This document shows positions 62,566-64,000 of a stretch of 64,000 nucleotides of DNA, piece after piece (positions within the stretch are counted from its first letter, which is position 1; every line of letters begins with the position of its first letter). The notes under the pieces were generated by a model. The model was given only the letters and a program-made list of their open reading frames with translations, was not told the DNA's origin and did not search any database. The stretch comes from Roseinatronobacter monicus (GTDB lineage Bacteria; Pseudomonadota; Alphaproteobacteria; Rhodobacterales; Rhodobacteraceae): NCBI RefSeq assembly GCF_006716865.1, contig NZ_VFPT01000005.1, positions 62,001 through 126,000 of the forward strand, given 5' to 3'. The position numbers and the translations under genes are program-made.

Positions 62566-63761
62566 AGATACCGTATTGGGGCTCGGCACGAATCACGGCC
62601 GTTGTGAATTGAAATCCGAGGTTGATTGATGTGTCGTTGCCCTTGGCACGCTGGGCTGCGTGTCAACGGGGTCGTGCTGTGAAGCGCGCCCCAAGATATC
62701 CAATACGAAAGGGCAACGACATGGATTTGTATATCGGTTTAGACGTCTCCCTTGCAAGCACCGCGATTTGCGTGGTGTCCGCGCAGGGCAAGGTGGTGAA
62801 AGAAACGGCCGCGCCGAGCGAACCCGAAGATCTGGTGAGGGTCTTGCGTGGCCTGCCCGGGCGCGTCGTTGGGGTAGGGCTTGAAGCTGGGCCATTGTCG
62901 CAATGGCTGTATCAGCATTTGACCGAGGCTGGCTTTGCCACCGTTTTGATGGAAACTCGGCAGGTGAAGGGTGCGCTGAAGGCGATGCCGATCAAAACAG
63001 ACCGGCGCGACGCCGAAGGGATTGCGCGGCTCTTGCAGATGGGGTGGTTCCGATCGGTTCATTGCAAATCCCTGTCGGCACAGGAAATGCGCGCGCTGCT
63101 GTCTTCGCGCAAGGCAATCCAGCAAGCGACCCTCTCGCTTGAGCTGTCGATCCGTGGAGTGCTGCGCAACTTCGGACTGAAGATGGGACAGGTGGCCAAG
63201 GGGCGGTTTGAACAGCGGGTGCTGGAGCTGGCCGAGGGCAATCCTATGCTGGAAGCTGCCGCGACCCCGATCCTGAGTGCGCGCCGTGCCCTGCGTCAGG
63301 AGCTGGCAGGGATGGAGAAGTTGCTGCGTGATCATGCCAAATCTGATCGCGTCTGCCGTCAGTTGATGACCATGCCAGGCGTTGGTTACCGCGTGGCTCT
63401 GACGGTCAAGGCAGCGATAGATGACCCTGAACGATTTCGATCCTCCAGAGACGTTGGTCCCTGGGTTGGCCTGACGCCACGCCGCGAGCAATCCGGTGAA
63501 CGCGATATCATTGGCGAGATCTCACGGGCGGGCGATGCGGGGTTGCGCACGGCGCTTTATCAAGCGGCAACGGTGATGTTGCATAGCGGGCGCCCCAATT
63601 GGCTGAGCGCCTGGGCATGGAATGTCGCCAAACGGCGCGGAAAGAAGCGCGCGACAGTTGCGCTGGCGCGTCGGATCGGGGTGGTTCTGCACCGCATGTG
63701 GCGAGACAACGCTGAATTTCGCTACACCCGCTCTGATGCCGTGGCGGCCACCACAGCATAG
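62566..63761 (+). mobile_element. IS110-family element (right end not located)
   Basis: Left boundary placed at AGATACCG because the shared sequence with the relic at 53649 begins there. The 155-base untranslated left end could encode the element's bridge RNA. The right end lies somewhere in 63762-64000 or beyond. No inverted repeats or target duplication are expected for this family. Confidence 0.75.
62721..63761 (+). CDS. IS110-family transposase
   Basis: A 346-residue DEDD recombinase: LYIGLDVSLASTAICVVSAQ (first Asp), VGLEAGPLSQWLYQHL (Glu), IKTDRRDAEGIARLLQMGWF (Asp pair) and a C-terminal Tnp_20 with MTMPGVGYRVALTVKAAIDD and SRDVGPWVGLTPRREQSGER. Works with a structured RNA in known members. 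ATG 62721 after AAAGGGCAACGAC. 63762-64000 downstream is non-coding. Confidence 0.93.
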   Translation: MDLYIGLDVSLASTAICVVSAQGKVVKETAAPSEPEDLVRVLRGLPGRVVGVGLEAGPLSQWLYQHLTEAGFATVLMETRQVKGALKAMPIKTDRRDAEGIARLLQMGWFRSVHCKSLSAQEMRALLSSRKAIQQATLSLELSIRGVLRNFGLKMGQVAKGRFEQRVLELAEGNPMLEAAATPILSARRALRQELAGMEKLLRDHAKSDRVCRQLMTMPGVGYRVALTVKAAIDDPERFRSSRDVGPWVGLTPRREQSGERDIIGEISRAGDAGLRTALYQAATVMLHSGRPNWLSAWAWNVAKRRGKKRATVALARRIGVVLHRMWRDNAEFRYTRSDAVAATTA

Positions 63762-64000
63762 GCTGTGAAAAACCGCACCCCCGGTCACATCAGAGTTCTG
63801 AAGCAAAAGGAGAGATAGGCCACGTCTGACGGCGATGGCTCACCGAGGTCCCCAAGCCGGGACGCGGTCCCCGATGATGCCGACAATGGGCTAGTCACCA
63901 GATAACCATCTGAGTGCGCCGAAGAGATAGGCACGCGGGAACCGTTCTTGGACTGGGTATAATGTGGCAGCCACAGCGCTGACTACGGATGGAAGCACAT

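Noticed and set aside
62091..62612. 173-codon plus-strand frame before IS110
   Set aside because: Opposite strand carries a recognisable DUF1801 fragment; the frame has no family.
1..64000. CRISPR arrays, tRNA or rRNA genes, plasmid replication initiator
   Set aside because: No regularly spaced repeats, no cloverleaf or rRNA segments recognised by eye, and no rep gene seen; repeated leaders are too long and too far apart to be CRISPR.

Overview
The window looks like part of a large plasmid or genomic island of an alphaproteobacterium, most likely a marine Rhodobacterales (Roseobacter group). This rests on the GC-rich coding style, an HvrA-type H-NS protein, the pRiA4b ORF-3 family, DUF3768, ParB-like leading-region genes, RES/Xre and betaine genes. 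No rRNA, tRNA or CRISPR array was recognised. The number of insertion sequences, often inserted inside one another, indicates a long-lived accessory replicon with many rearrangements.

Layout. (1) 1-3.2 kb: plasmid maintenance genes on the minus strand (a lone TSCPD domain, SSB, H-NS) beside a partial DUF6036 gene. (2) 3.7-7.3 kb: a type VI secretion cargo operon of DUF4123 adaptor, Tli4-like immunity protein and Tle-type lipase, without VgrG. (3) 7.9-16 kb: IS630, an ArsR regulator with an old-yellow-enzyme reductase, pRiA4b ORF-3, an XRE regulator, NYN copy 1, HU, IHF-beta copy 1, and fragments of IS5, IS110 and IS256. (4) 16-25 kb: a RES/Xre toxin-antitoxin pair, a DUF2806 gene and an FRG-domain gene, with an IS21 that carries an IS1595 that itself carries an IS3. 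(5) 25-32.4 kb: IS256, then a secreted or membrane-anchored nuclease gene split by an IS3 that carries both an ISL3 and a second IS21. Target-site duplications fix every one of these boundaries.

(6) 32.6-48.6 kb is the most unusual part. It is a plus-strand array of small uncharacterised plasmid genes (DUF3768, ParB-like, zinc-finger and several orphans). Four near-identical ~400-bp, strongly foldable leader modules each end with a ribosome binding site directly before a different gene. A short relic of the same leader lies next to IHF-beta copy 1 at 15.4 kb. The arrangement resembles the repeated single-strand promoters that drive early expression from conjugative leading regions (F and ColIb-P9). 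NYN copy 2 between direct repeats, a toxin-antitoxin pair on an apparently leaderless promoter, IS1182, a gluzincin-like protein, a GNAT acetyltransferase and an AraC regulator share this block.

(7) An IS6 copy without target duplication cuts the last array gene at 48.55 kb. To its right, 49.4-61.9 kb reads as chromosome-like quaternary-amine metabolism: a GbdR/GlxA-type regulator, DUF333 lipoprotein, UspA, a BCCT transporter, a di-iron membrane desaturase/hydroxylase, an FAD oxidoreductase-GcvT fusion of the dimethylglycine dehydrogenase type, two XRE-cupin regulators and a class III aminotransferase. An ISKra4 relic interrupts the set. (8) The window ends in an IS110 element that has truncated a DUF1801 gene.

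The two NYN genes and two IHF-beta genes, plus the leader relic, suggest that two related plasmid segments were joined. Repeated insertion and IS6-mediated rearrangement then brought the betaine module alongside.
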